A stretch of DNA of 64,000 nucleotides from an uncultured Pelagibacteraceae bacterium (lineage in GTDB: Bacteria; Pseudomonadota; Alphaproteobacteria; Pelagibacterales; Pelagibacteraceae): positions 1-64,000 of the forward strand of contig CACBGU010000003.1 of NCBI GenBank assembly GCA_902538885.1, written 5' to 3'. Positions 1-6,834 of the stretch are shown here, piece by piece. The translations under genes were made by a program, and so were the position numbers. The notes below the pieces were generated by a model. That model was not told where the DNA came from. It worked only from the letters and a program-made list of their open reading frames with translations, and searched no databases. Positions within the stretch are counted from its first letter, which is position 1; every line of letters starts with the position of its first letter.

Positions 1-866
1 TTTATTGGAATTTTACTAGTGAAAATGTAATGACTTTAGATTGGATAGATGGAATTTCAATAAGGGAAGCTGAGGAGTTAAAGAAAAGAAATTTAGATAC
101 CAATAAAATAGCAGAAGATATTATCCAGCATTTTTTGAGACATGCTGTAAGAGATGGTTTTTTTCATGCAGACATGCATCAAGGAAATATTTTTGTTGAT
201 AATAGTGGCCAGATTGTACCTATAGATTTTGGGATTATGGGTAGATTAGATAAACTTAGTAAAAGGTTTTTAGCAGAAATTTTATTTGGATTTATTCAAA
301 GAGATTATCGAAAAGTAGCTGAGGTTCATTTAGTGGCTGGATTAGTTCCCAAAGAAGTACCAATTGATGATCTGGCTCAAGCTTTGAGATCAATTGGTGA
401 GCCTATATTTGGTCAAGAAGTGAAAGATATTTCAGGAGGTAAATTACTCAAACAGTTGTTTGATGTAACAGAAAAATTTAATATGCAAACTCAACCTCAA
501 TTATTAATGTTGCAAAAAACTATGGTTGTTGTTGAAGGTGTGGCAAGAAAATTAAATCCAAACACAAATATTTGGACAACTTCAAAGCCTGTACTAGAAA
601 ATTGGCTTAAAGAAACAAAAGACCCAATTAATAATTTAAATGAAACTTTAAAAAATACATCTGAAGTTATTAAACGTTTGCCAGAATTTCCTGAAATTAT
701 GGATAAAGCAAATCAAGCATTAACATTTTTAGCTAGTGGTCAAATTCCACAAAACTCAAATTCTTATACCGCTCTGAATGATAAGAAATCAGAAATGATA
801 GCATTTAGAAATCAATCTATTATTGGTTTATTACTTCTTGTAATTTTTGGCCTTATAGTATTTTAA
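1..866 (+). CDS. ubiB: UbiB family kinase-like protein (partial, 5' end outside window)
   Basis: This is the C-terminal part of an ABC1/AarF/UbiB atypical kinase, needed for ubiquinone biosynthesis at the inner membrane. The reading frame is open from base 3, upstream of the first ATG at 30, so the real start lies outside the window. The sequence shows the kinase-like signature HADMHQGN followed by the metal-binding DFG of IPIDFGIMGRL. The last 16 residues are hydrophobic, matching the C-terminal membrane anchor typical of UbiB. coaBC follows 8 bases downstream on the same strand. The family is certain. UbiB is the ubiquinone-linked member of it, and naming it so here is inference from length and from the proteobacterial context. 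Confidence 0.9.
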   Translation, partial: YWNFTSENVMTLDWIDGISIREAEELKKRNLDTNKIAEDIIQHFLRHAVRDGFFHADMHQGNIFVDNSGQIVPIDFGIMGRLDKLSKRFLAEILFGFIQRDYRKVAEVHLVAGLVPKEVPIDDLAQALRSIGEPIFGQEVKDISGGKLLKQLFDVTEKFNMQTQPQLLMLQKTMVVVEGVARKLNPNTNIWTTSKPVLENWLKETKDPINNLNETLKNTSEVIKRLPEFPEIMDKANQALTFLASGQIPQNSNSYTALNDKKSEMIAFRNQSIIGLLLLVIFGLIVF

Positions 867-874
867 TTCTGCAA

Positions 875-2080
875 ATGAAAAATTTGTTAAATAAAAAAAT
901 ACTATTTATTATCTGTGGAGGAATATCTGCTTATAAAAGTCTTGAAACAATTAGGCTTTTTAAAAAGAATGGTGCAGAAATAAAGACAATTCTTACAGCA
1001 AGTGCAAAAGAGTTTGTAACTCCACTTTCAGTAACATCACTTTCTCAAGGTAAAGTTTACAGCGATTTGTTTAGTATAGAAAATGAGGCTGAAATGGATC
1101 ATATTTCACTTTCAAGATGGGCAGATATAATCGTAATTGCACCTGCAACGGCAAATACAATTTCAAAACTGGCTCAAGGAACAACTGATGATTTAGCATC
1201 CACTGTTGTTTTGGCTTCAGATAAAGACATTATTTTAGTACCAGCAATGAATGTAAGAATGTGGGAGCATCCAACTACTAAAACAAATATAAAAAAATTA
1301 AAAGAGTTTGGATATAAACTAATTGGTCCAGAGGTTGGTGATATGGCATGTGGTGAATATGGAGAGGGTAAAATGTCAGACCCATCAATAATTGTTGAAG
1401 AAATTGATAAATATTTCTTAACTCAAAAAAATAACAAAAAATTTAAAGCATTAGTTACAGCAGGTCCAACTAATGAGTACATAGATCCAGTTCGTTTTAT
1501 TACGAATAAATCAAGTGGCAAACAAGGATACGAATTAGCAAAATCATTATCTAAAAAAGGTTTTGATACAACATTAATATCAGGTCCAACTAATCTTGAA
1601 ATAACTAAAGATATTAATCTTATAAAAGTCGAAACAGCAGATGAAATGTTAGTTGCTACTCAAGAAAATTTACCTGTTGATGTAGCAATTTTTTCTGCTG
1701 CGGTAGCTGATTTTAAAATTAATAAAAAATATGAAAATAAAATTAAAAAACAAGAGAACTTGAACTTAAATTTAGAAAAGAATGTAGACATACTTCATTA
1801 TGTGTCTAACCATAACTCCATAAGACCTGATCTTGTCATTGGATTTGCAGCGGAAACAGATGAGATTAATAAAAATGCAGAGGAAAAATTAAACAAGAAA
1901 AATTGCGACTGGATAATTTCTAATGATGTATCAAATAAAGATATAGGATTTAATTCCGATTATAATGAGGTAACAATTCATTATAAAAACAGAGACTTTA
2001 AAAAAGAAAAACTTTCATACAAAAAAAAATCTGGAATTTCTGATGAAATAGTTGATAGAATACTTGATCAATTAAATTAA
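875..2080 (+). CDS. coaBC: Bifunctional phosphopantothenoylcysteine decarboxylase / phosphopantothenate-cysteine ligase
   Basis: This bifunctional enzyme makes 4'-phosphopantetheine on the way to coenzyme A. CoaB joins cysteine to 4'-phosphopantothenate and CoaC, an FMN enzyme, decarboxylates the product. The N-terminal half shows the flavoprotein start GGISAYKS, the catalytic His in MDHISLS (about residue 76), the substrate motif PAMNVRMW (about 123-130) and the active-site Cys in ACGEYGEGKM (about 159). The C-terminal half, from about residue 190, has the CoaB signature TAGPTNEYIDPVRFITN and SAAVADF. The length of 401 residues is normal. Its stop codon shares one base with the dut start, so the two are probably translationally coupled. 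Confidence 0.96.
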   Translation: MKNLLNKKILFIICGGISAYKSLETIRLFKKNGAEIKTILTASAKEFVTPLSVTSLSQGKVYSDLFSIENEAEMDHISLSRWADIIVIAPATANTISKLAQGTTDDLASTVVLASDKDIILVPAMNVRMWEHPTTKTNIKKLKEFGYKLIGPEVGDMACGEYGEGKMSDPSIIVEEIDKYFLTQKNNKKFKALVTAGPTNEYIDPVRFITNKSSGKQGYELAKSLSKKGFDTTLISGPTNLEITKDINLIKVETADEMLVATQENLPVDVAIFSAAVADFKINKKYENKIKKQENLNLNLEKNVDILHYVSNHNSIRPDLVIGFAAETDEINKNAEEKLNKKNCDWIISNDVSNKDIGFNSDYNEVTIHYKNRDFKKEKLSYKKKSGISDEIVDRILDQLN

Positions 2081-2517
2081 TGGCGAAAGTTCTTATCAAA
2101 AAGTTAGACCCTGCGGTTGAATTACCTGCTTACAAAACAGAAGGTGCATCAGGCATGGATTTGATGGCATTAGTAAAAGAACCCATCAATCTTAAACCAA
2201 ACTCATCATGTTTAGTTCCAACAGGGCTTGCTGTTGCATTTTCAAGTGATTTCGAAATCCAAATAAGGCCAAGATCTGGTTTAGCTGCAAAAAACAGTAT
2301 AAGTGTTTTAAATACACCTGGAACTATTGATAGTGATTACAGGGGAGAAATAAAAGTAATTCTATTTAATCACGGGAAAAATGATTTCTTGATAAATAAC
2401 AAGGATAGAATAGCACAAATGATTTTAACTCCTGTAATTAAAATGGATCTCGAGGAAGCTGACGATCTACCAGAAACAATTAGAGGAGAGGGTGGGTTTG
2501 GCTCAACAGGAAAATGA
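2080..2517 (+). CDS. dut: dUTP diphosphatase
   Basis: This enzyme hydrolyses dUTP to dUMP and pyrophosphate, keeping uracil out of DNA and feeding dTMP synthesis. All five trimeric dUTPase motifs are visible in order: GASGMDL near the N-terminus, PRSGLA, NTPGTIDSDYRGEI with the catalytic Asp, RIAQM, and the glycine-rich C-terminal arm RGEGGFGSTG that closes over the active site. At 145 residues it is a full-length homotrimeric enzyme. It overlaps coaBC by one base and the next gene by four bases (ATGA). The coaBC-dut order is common in bacteria. Confidence 0.97.
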   Translation: MAKVLIKKLDPAVELPAYKTEGASGMDLMALVKEPINLKPNSSCLVPTGLAVAFSSDFEIQIRPRSGLAAKNSISVLNTPGTIDSDYRGEIKVILFNHGKNDFLINNKDRIAQMILTPVIKMDLEEADDLPETIRGEGGFGSTGK

Positions 2518-3269
2518 GCAAAAATTTAAACAAAAAAGAAATAGAGAAATTCTCAAGGCAAATAATTCTTAAAAATATTGGGGCGGTAGGTCAAAAAAAA
2601 ATTTTATCTTCAAAAGTCTTGATAGTTGGTATGGGTGGCCTAGGTTGCCCAGTAGCAGAATTTTTAACTAGATCGGGCATTGGTACACTTGGGATTGCAG
2701 ATCATGATACTGTAAGTCTCTCTAATATCCACAGACAAGGTCTGTATAATGAAAAAGATATAAATCAATCAAAAGTAAAGATTGCAAAAAAAAAATTAAA
2801 CAAAATTAATCCAAAGACAAAAATAAATATTTTTAATTTAAAATTAAATAAAAATACATTTGAAAAAATTATTAAAAATTATGACTATATTGTTGATGGG
2901 ACTGATAACTTTGAAAGTAAATTTTTAATAAATGATTTAAGTCTAAAATATAAAAAATTTCTAGTCACTGGTGCTATAAGTAAGTTTGATGGACACGTTT
3001 TTACTTTTAATTTTACCAACAAAAAAGACCCTTGCTTGAGATGTTTTTATCAAGAAGACACAATATCTGATGAAATTTTAAATTGTGAATATGAGGGAAT
3101 TTTAGGAACTGTTGCAGGCACAATAGGTACATTGCAGGCAAATGAAGTTTTGAAAAAAATATTAAATATTGGACAAAATTTAAATGGATACATTCTAATT
3201 CTAGATCTATTAAATTTAAATTTCAGAAAAGCAAAAATTAATAAAAGAAAAAAATGTCTATGCAATTAA
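2514..3269 (+). CDS. HesA/MoeB/ThiF family adenylyltransferase
   Basis: This E1-like enzyme adenylates the C-terminal glycine of a ubiquitin-fold sulfur carrier (MoaD or ThiS type). The sequence shows the nucleotide-binding loop VGMGGLGCP, the SNIHRQGLY helix, the DGTDNFESKFLIND motif, and a Cys in ILNCEYEGILG at the usual catalytic position. One zinc-site pair is present (CLRC). The second pair, expected as CxxC near the C-terminus, appears as CLC in the last four residues, so that end is very short. It overlaps dut by four bases and the next gene by 16. MoeB or ThiF cannot be told apart from sequence alone. The partner carrier protein is not in this window. Confidence 0.88.
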   Translation: MSKNLNKKEIEKFSRQIILKNIGAVGQKKILSSKVLIVGMGGLGCPVAEFLTRSGIGTLGIADHDTVSLSNIHRQGLYNEKDINQSKVKIAKKKLNKINPKTKINIFNLKLNKNTFEKIIKNYDYIVDGTDNFESKFLINDLSLKYKKFLVTGAISKFDGHVFTFNFTNKKDPCLRCFYQEDTISDEILNCEYEGILGTVAGTIGTLQANEVLKKILNIGQNLNGYILILDLLNLNFRKAKINKRKKCLCN

Positions 3270-3709
3270 TAATAAAAAAAATTTATATAGTATTTTTTTT
3301 ATTATTTTTTACTCACATTTCGTTTGCTGACGAAATTTTTGTCTCTCTTAAAAAAAATAAAGTAAATGTTCGCTATGGGCCAAGTTTTGAATCTGATATT
3401 AAATACGTTTATAAAAAAATAAATCTTCCATTGAAACAAATTGATAAAAAAGAAAATTTCAGGCGAATTATAGATTTAAAAAATAACAGTGGGTGGATTC
3501 ATATCTCTCAACTAAAAAAAAGTAATTCTGTAATAGCCACGAAAGATAAAGTTTTATTTAAAAAACCTACATCTTTTGCTAAACCAATTGCTCAAATAAA
3601 AGAGGGAAGATTATTAATTATAGAAAAATGTGAACAAAATTGGTGCAAAATTACATCAGAAGAATTTGAAGGTTGGATTAAAACAGATAATATTTGGGGA
3701 CTAAATTAA
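3254..3709 (+). CDS. Exported bacterial SH3-domain protein
   Basis: The protein has 151 residues. It begins with a positively charged then strongly hydrophobic segment ending near SFADE, a likely Sec signal peptide with cleavage after the Ala. The mature part holds two SH3b-like units: the first around KVNVRYGPSFESD through GWIHISQL, the second around VLFKKPTSFAKPIAQ through GWIKTDNIWG. The pattern, with VNVRxGP then GWI, is that of the SH3 domain family once called DUF1058, periplasmic proteins probably involved in wall contacts. The start overlaps the end of the upstream adenylyltransferase gene. Its 3' end overlaps the convergent DUF3501 gene by four bases. The exact function is unknown. 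Confidence 0.8.
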   Translation: MSMQLIIKKIYIVFFLLFFTHISFADEIFVSLKKNKVNVRYGPSFESDIKYVYKKINLPLKQIDKKENFRRIIDLKNNSGWIHISQLKKSNSVIATKDKVLFKKPTSFAKPIAQIKEGRLLIIEKCEQNWCKITSEEFEGWIKTDNIWGLN

Positions 3710-4212
3710 CTAAAATCAGTAGATAAAGAGGCTATATTTTCTTTAGATAATTTTGTGCTATGAGAATATTCTTTGTGATCAATTCCAAGCTCAATTTCTG
3801 AGCTATTAGATTGAAATTTTTCTATTTGATCATCAGTAAAATTAAAATGAATAAACTGTACTGAAGAAGCTTTTCCTTCAGCAGAAGTTCGGTCAACATC
3901 TTCTTCTGGGACTGCTTTAATTTTCTCACCATTTATTTTCATAAATACTGTTTCTTCTATTCCACCAACTTTTCCAAGAAACGCAGCTCTTGTGATAGGA
4001 TTATCTATTTCAAACATTAAAGTTGCTGTTAGTTCTTTGCCGTTAGGTATTAAAGGATTGTACGCAGATAGCTCATCCTGAAGTTGCTCATCACCACCTT
4101 TTTCAATATATAGCATTTCTTGAACCTGAGCTAACATTGTTTCATAACTTTCAAAATAAAAAGTTGCATAAGGACCTAAAGCAACTCTTCTATTTTTTTT
4201 TATAATCAACAA
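3706..4212 (-). CDS. DUF3501 family protein, main reading frame (5' end in another frame)
   Basis: The 168-codon open part starts at a TTG and reads RRVALGPYATFYFESYETM, then QEMLYIEKG, AYNPLIPNG, GGIEETV, SSVQFIHFNF and GIDHKEYSH. I recognise these as the core of DUF3501, a family of unknown function usually encoded beside rubrerythrin and a GlpC-like iron-sulfur protein, as here. The family normally has about 30 more N-terminal residues. Those are encoded just upstream in a different frame (4213-4300), and the frames meet at a run of nine A on the coding strand (4193-4201). Removing one A gives DYKKNRRVALGP. So the gene is either frameshifted, mis-sequenced or read by slippage, and the TTG start is probably not the real one. 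Confidence 0.75.
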   Translation of the reverse strand: MLIIKKNRRVALGPYATFYFESYETMLAQVQEMLYIEKGGDEQLQDELSAYNPLIPNGKELTATLMFEIDNPITRAAFLGKVGGIEETVFMKINGEKIKAVPEEDVDRTSAEGKASSVQFIHFNFTDDQIEKFQSNSSEIELGIDHKEYSHSTKLSKENIASLSTDFS

Positions 4213-4300
4213 TACTTTTTCTTAATTCACGTCTCTTTTCTGTATAAACATCTAAAGGTATGATGTCTTCTTTTTGAATTTCTCTTTTTTCTCTCGGCAT
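4213..4300 (-). pseudogene. Out-of-frame N-terminal segment of the DUF3501 gene
   Basis: Between the oxidoreductase stop (4303-4305) and the DUF3501 open frame, one frame encodes QKEDIIPLDVYTEKRRELRK and then IVDYKKK before a stop. This fits the missing N-terminal helix region of DUF3501. That frame has no ATG, GTG or TTG. An ATG at 4298-4300, two bases after the upstream stop, is in a third frame and would join it if one A were removed from AGAAATTC. So two single-base differences separate the ATG from the main frame. The peptide similarity is what I see; calling it part of the gene is inference. Confidence 0.6.
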
Positions 4301-4302
4301 GA

Positions 4303-5634
4303 TCATAAGTTATAACTTTTTGCCATTAATTCGATAGGATGTAGTGCCTCATCATTAGATATGTTTGTATCAACTTCTAACTGTTTTAAATGTTTACCAG
4401 CTAAAGGACAATCAGAAGCCATATACTTATTATTTTTAGTTTTTATTTGTCTAGCTGTAGGTCTTCCAACTTTATTTGCTAGATCATGAGTTTCTTTCAT
4501 TACTCCAAAAGTTCCTCCATGACCTGCACATCTTTCAACTACATCAATTTTAACGTTTGGTATCAATTTTAACATATCTCTTGCTTTGATACCCATGTTC
4601 TGTGCTCTCGCATGACAAGCATGATGCACTGTTACTCCGCCATCAATCTCTTTTAATCCTTCTGCTAATCCCTCATTGTTTGCAATATCCACAACATACT
4701 CATCAATATCCATAACATTTGCAGATAATTTTTTAATTTTATCATCGTTTGGTAATAACAAAGGCCATTCGAATTTTAACATCAATCCACAACTAGCTGT
4801 TAAGGTTACTACTTTATATCCTTTATCTATCCATTCTATTAAATCCTTAGAAACTTTTTTCGCTTGTTCAACAACTTTTGGCAGATCTGCTTGCTCTAAA
4901 AATGGCATCCCACAACAACCAGGGTAAGCCTCCTGAACCTCTACACCATTTTTTTTTAATACTTTTAAAGCAGCAACACCCGTATTTTTTTTATTAAAAT
5001 TTACAAAACAAGTTGAATAGATAACAACCTTTCTATTTTTAGAAGGTGTTTGATAATTTATTTTGTCTTTGTTTTTTTTAAAAAAATTTGAAAAAGTTTC
5101 TGAGTTATATTTTGGTAACTGAACTCTTTTATCTATTCCAGTAATTAATTCTAAGATTTTTCTAATTAATTTATTTTTAATATTTGATGCCCAATTAATT
5201 ATTTTAGAGAACATAACACCAATTTTTGCGTTTCGGTCTATTTGGGCTAATTGTGTTGGAACAGTTGGTAATTTACCTAATTTTTTTTGAGCCGTTCTAT
5301 ATCGCAGCATTAAATGTGGAAAATCTAAATCAAAATCATGAGGTGGAACATATGGACATTTAGTCATAAAACACATATCACACAAAGTACATGCGTCAAC
5401 GACAGGAGCAAATTGATCACTAGATAAGCTTTCAACATCCTCATTTTTAGACTCATCAATCATATCAAATAGCTTTGGAAATGAATCGCAGAGATTAAAG
5501 CATCTTCGGCATCCATGACAAATATCAAATACTCTTCTCATTTCAGCATCTAACTTTTCAGGATTTAAAAAATCGGGATGCTCAAAATCTATAGGATGTC
5601 TTATAGGTGCACCTAAACTTCCTTCTTTACTCAT
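4303..5634 (-). CDS. GlpC/HdrD-like iron-sulfur oxidoreductase with two CCG domains
   Basis: This 443-residue soluble protein has two ferredoxin-type [4Fe-4S] motifs near the N-terminus (CHGCRRCFNLCDSFP and CTLCDMCFMTKCPYVPPH), then two cysteine-rich CCG domains: PGCCGMPF after ACFVNF-like Cys, and HHACHARAQ with CAGHGGTFG. This is the architecture of the GlpC subunit of anaerobic glycerol-3-phosphate dehydrogenase and of heterodisulfide reductase subunit D. No glpA or glpB partner is nearby. Instead it sits between rubrerythrin and DUF3501, a grouping seen in other genomes, so a role in electron delivery to the rubrerythrin system is more likely than glycerol metabolism. Its ATG overlaps the stop of the 32-codon gene upstream. 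Confidence 0.85.
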   Translation of the reverse strand: MSKEGSLGAPIRHPIDFEHPDFLNPEKLDAEMRRVFDICHGCRRCFNLCDSFPKLFDMIDESKNEDVESLSSDQFAPVVDACTLCDMCFMTKCPYVPPHDFDLDFPHLMLRYRTAQKKLGKLPTVPTQLAQIDRNAKIGVMFSKIINWASNIKNKLIRKILELITGIDKRVQLPKYNSETFSNFFKKNKDKINYQTPSKNRKVVIYSTCFVNFNKKNTGVAALKVLKKNGVEVQEAYPGCCGMPFLEQADLPKVVEQAKKVSKDLIEWIDKGYKVVTLTASCGLMLKFEWPLLLPNDDKIKKLSANVMDIDEYVVDIANNEGLAEGLKEIDGGVTVHHACHARAQNMGIKARDMLKLIPNVKIDVVERCAGHGGTFGVMKETHDLANKVGRPTARQIKTKNNKYMASDCPLAGKHLKQLEVDTNISNDEALHPIELMAKSYNL

Positions 5635-5729
5635 ATGACTAAGTTAGAAATAATAATTAATGATAAAGAAACCAGAACAACAGGTTCATTAAACCAATCC
5701 TTAAGTATTTGTAAAATTTGCTCTACCAT
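5631..5729 (-). CDS. Small membrane protein candidate (32 codons) in the rubrerythrin cluster
   Basis: An ATG-initiated frame encodes MVEQILQILKDWFNEPV followed by a hydrophobic stretch of about 15 residues rich in Leu, Ile, Val and Ser, ending NLVI. It looks like a short amphipathic helix plus one membrane helix. Its TGA overlaps the ATG of the iron-sulfur oxidoreductase (ATGA), the coupling style used by annotated genes here. It lies 30 bases beyond the hairpin that follows rubrerythrin. There is no strong ribosome-binding site. A chance frame of this length is possible in such AT-rich DNA, so I rest the call on the overlap and the membrane-like composition. I do not recognise a family. Confidence 0.45.
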   Translation of the reverse strand: MVEQILQILKDWFNEPVVLVSLSLIIISNLVI

Positions 5730-5759
5730 TTTATAAAATTTTAAATTTGAATTGTTTTT

Positions 5760-5780
5760 AGTGGGCGTTCAACGCCCACT
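5760..5780 (-). terminator. GC-rich hairpin after rubrerythrin, no U-tract
   Basis: A perfect 8-bp stem AGTGGGCG / CGCCCACT with a five-base loop lies 11 bases downstream of the rubrerythrin stop. It is far richer in GC than its surroundings. Neither strand has a run of T after it, so it is not a classic intrinsic terminator. It may give partial termination or act as a 3' stabiliser, setting expression of the downstream oxidoreductase and DUF3501 below that of rubrerythrin. Confidence 0.55.
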
Positions 5781-5791
5781 AAGAAATTTGA

Positions 5792-6208
5792 TTAGCTAAT
5801 AGACTCTAAAGTTTTTTGGAATTTACCAGCGTGTGATTTTTCAGCTTTAGCTAAAGTTTCAAACCAGTCTGCGATTTCTTCAAATCCTTCTTCTCTAGCA
5901 GTCTTAGCCATACCAGGGTACATATCTGTGTACTCGTGAGTTTCACCTTCGATAGCTGAAGCTAAGTTAGCTTTAGTTTCACCAATTGGTTTTCCTGTAG
6001 CAGGGTCACCAACTTGCTCTAAGTATTCTAAATGACCATGAGCGTGACCAGTTTCACCTTCTGCTGTTGATCTAAAAACTGTAGCTACATCATTGTAACC
6101 TTCGATGTCTGCTTTTTGTGCAAAATAAAGATATCTTCTATTTGCTTGACTTTCTCCAGCGAATGCTGCTTTTAAGTTTTCTTCTGTTTTACTTCCTTTT
6201 AAAGACAT
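5792..6208 (-). CDS. Rubrerythrin, short form without rubredoxin domain
   Basis: This ferritin-like diiron protein probably reduces hydrogen peroxide. The 138 residues form the four-helix diiron domain only: the iron-ligand motifs are [17 protein letters not shown] in the first helix, [10 protein letters not shown] in the second, [12 protein letters not shown] in the third and [11 protein letters not shown] in the fourth. The C-terminal rubredoxin domain with two CxxC pairs found in classical rubrerythrin is absent, so electrons must come from a separate carrier. The neighbouring iron-sulfur oxidoreductase is a candidate. It has a strong ribosome-binding site (AAGGAG, 8 bases before ATG), a recognisable promoter and an Irr-box-like repeat upstream, suggesting high, regulated expression. 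Confidence 0.93.
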   Translation of the reverse strand: MSLKGSKTEENLKAAFAGESQANRRYLYFAQKADIEGYNDVATVFRSTAEGETGHAHGHLEYLEQVGDPATGKPIGETKANLASAIEGETHEYTDMYPGMAKTAREEGFEEIADWFETLAKAEKSHAGKFQKTLESIS

Positions 6209-6235
6209 TATTTTCTCCTTTTAAATGTTACTCAC

Positions 6236-6263
6236 CATATAATAGTTTTATGAAATATGTCAA
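6236..6263 (-). promoter_or_regulatory. Sigma-70-type promoter of rubrerythrin
   Basis: On the minus strand a perfect TTGACA (plus-strand 6258-6263) is followed, after 16 bases, by TATATG (6236-6241). The predicted transcript starts about 20 bases before the ATG, so the AAGGAG at 6215-6220 lies in the leader. The -35 match is unusually good for this AT-rich genome. Confidence 0.6.
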
Positions 6264-6266
6264 CAG

Positions 6267-6283
6267 TTTAGAATTATTATAAT
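6267..6283. promoter_or_regulatory. Irr-box-like inverted repeat upstream of rubrerythrin
   Basis: The 17-mer TTTAGAATTATTATAAT lies three bases upstream of the -35 element of the rubrerythrin promoter. It resembles the alphaproteobacterial iron control element bound by Irr, which I recall as TTTAGAA-N3-TTCTAAA. Its reading differs at only two positions from the reverse complement of the box in front of irr (6747-6763). Two such sites flanking a gene for Irr itself support a regulatory role. The placement at about -40 to -60 does not by itself tell repression from activation. Confidence 0.5.
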
Positions 6284-6303
6284 GTAGATTTTAAATTATT
6301 GAT

Positions 6304-6741
6304 TTAATTAAACTTTTTTTGATTTTGATTATCACTCGCAACTTTAACCAAAACTTCAACTGAATTTATTTTTTTTCCAGTAATATTTTTTTTTATATTA
6401 ACAGGATCTATATCATTTTCATCGCAATCTATTAACTCATTAGTGTCTTCATCATAAAAATGATGATGTACAGATGTATTGGTATCAAAATAACTTTTAT
6501 CACTGTTAATTGAAATTTCTTTTAAGTATCCTTTTTTTTCAAATGCGTGAACTGTGTTATAAACTGTGGCTAAGGATATCTTCTCATTCATTTCTTCTGA
6601 TATCATTTTAACAAGATCATTTATTGTGAAATGAAAAGTTTTTTCTCTATTGAATAAGAGCTCACACATTTTAACTCTTTGTTTTGTAGGTCTAAGTCCT
6701 AGTTCTCTTAATTTTTCAATAAAATTGCAGTTTTTTGCCAT
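6304..6741 (-). CDS. irr: Iron response regulator Irr (Fur family)
   Basis: Irr is a Fur-superfamily repressor that in alphaproteobacteria senses heme status and controls iron use. The winged-helix part shows LRPTKQRVKMCELLF and ISLATVYNTVHAFEKKGYLKEI, and the dimerisation part shows KSYFDTNTSVHHHFYDE. The HHH in this position and the DTN triplet are typical of Irr rather than Fur or Zur; the second Fur-type gene at 22165-22572 lacks them. Its divergent partner fabA, followed by fabB and fabI, is the usual Irr neighbourhood in Rhizobiales. An inverted repeat resembling an Irr box sits five bases before its start codon, suggesting autoregulation. Confidence 0.82.
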   Translation of the reverse strand: MAKNCNFIEKLRELGLRPTKQRVKMCELLFNREKTFHFTINDLVKMISEEMNEKISLATVYNTVHAFEKKGYLKEISINSDKSYFDTNTSVHHHFYDEDTNELIDCDENDIDPVNIKKNITGKKINSVEVLVKVASDNQNQKKFN

Positions 6742-6746
6742 AATTG

Positions 6747-6763
6747 TTTATAATTATTCTAAA
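6747..6763. promoter_or_regulatory. Irr-box-like inverted repeat between irr and fabA
   Basis: TTTATAATTATTCTAAA matches TTTAGAA-N3-TTCTAAA at all but one fixed position. It lies directly before the irr start codon on one strand. On the other strand it overlaps the place of the -35 element for a perfect TATAAT (6777-6782) upstream of fabA. A protein bound here could repress both divergent transcripts. The consensus is from memory, and binding is inferred. Confidence 0.5.
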
Positions 6764-6834
6764 GTATGAATAAAAATATAATGTTTTATTATATTATATT
6801 AGCATTAAATCAAGTATTAAGGGAACTCAAAATT

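Noticed and set aside
6766..6834. Longer fabA reading frame from an ATG at 6766
   Set aside because: It adds 23 residues with no family match and overlaps the promoter and Irr-like box; the ATG at 6835 has a ribosome-binding site and the normal FabA start.
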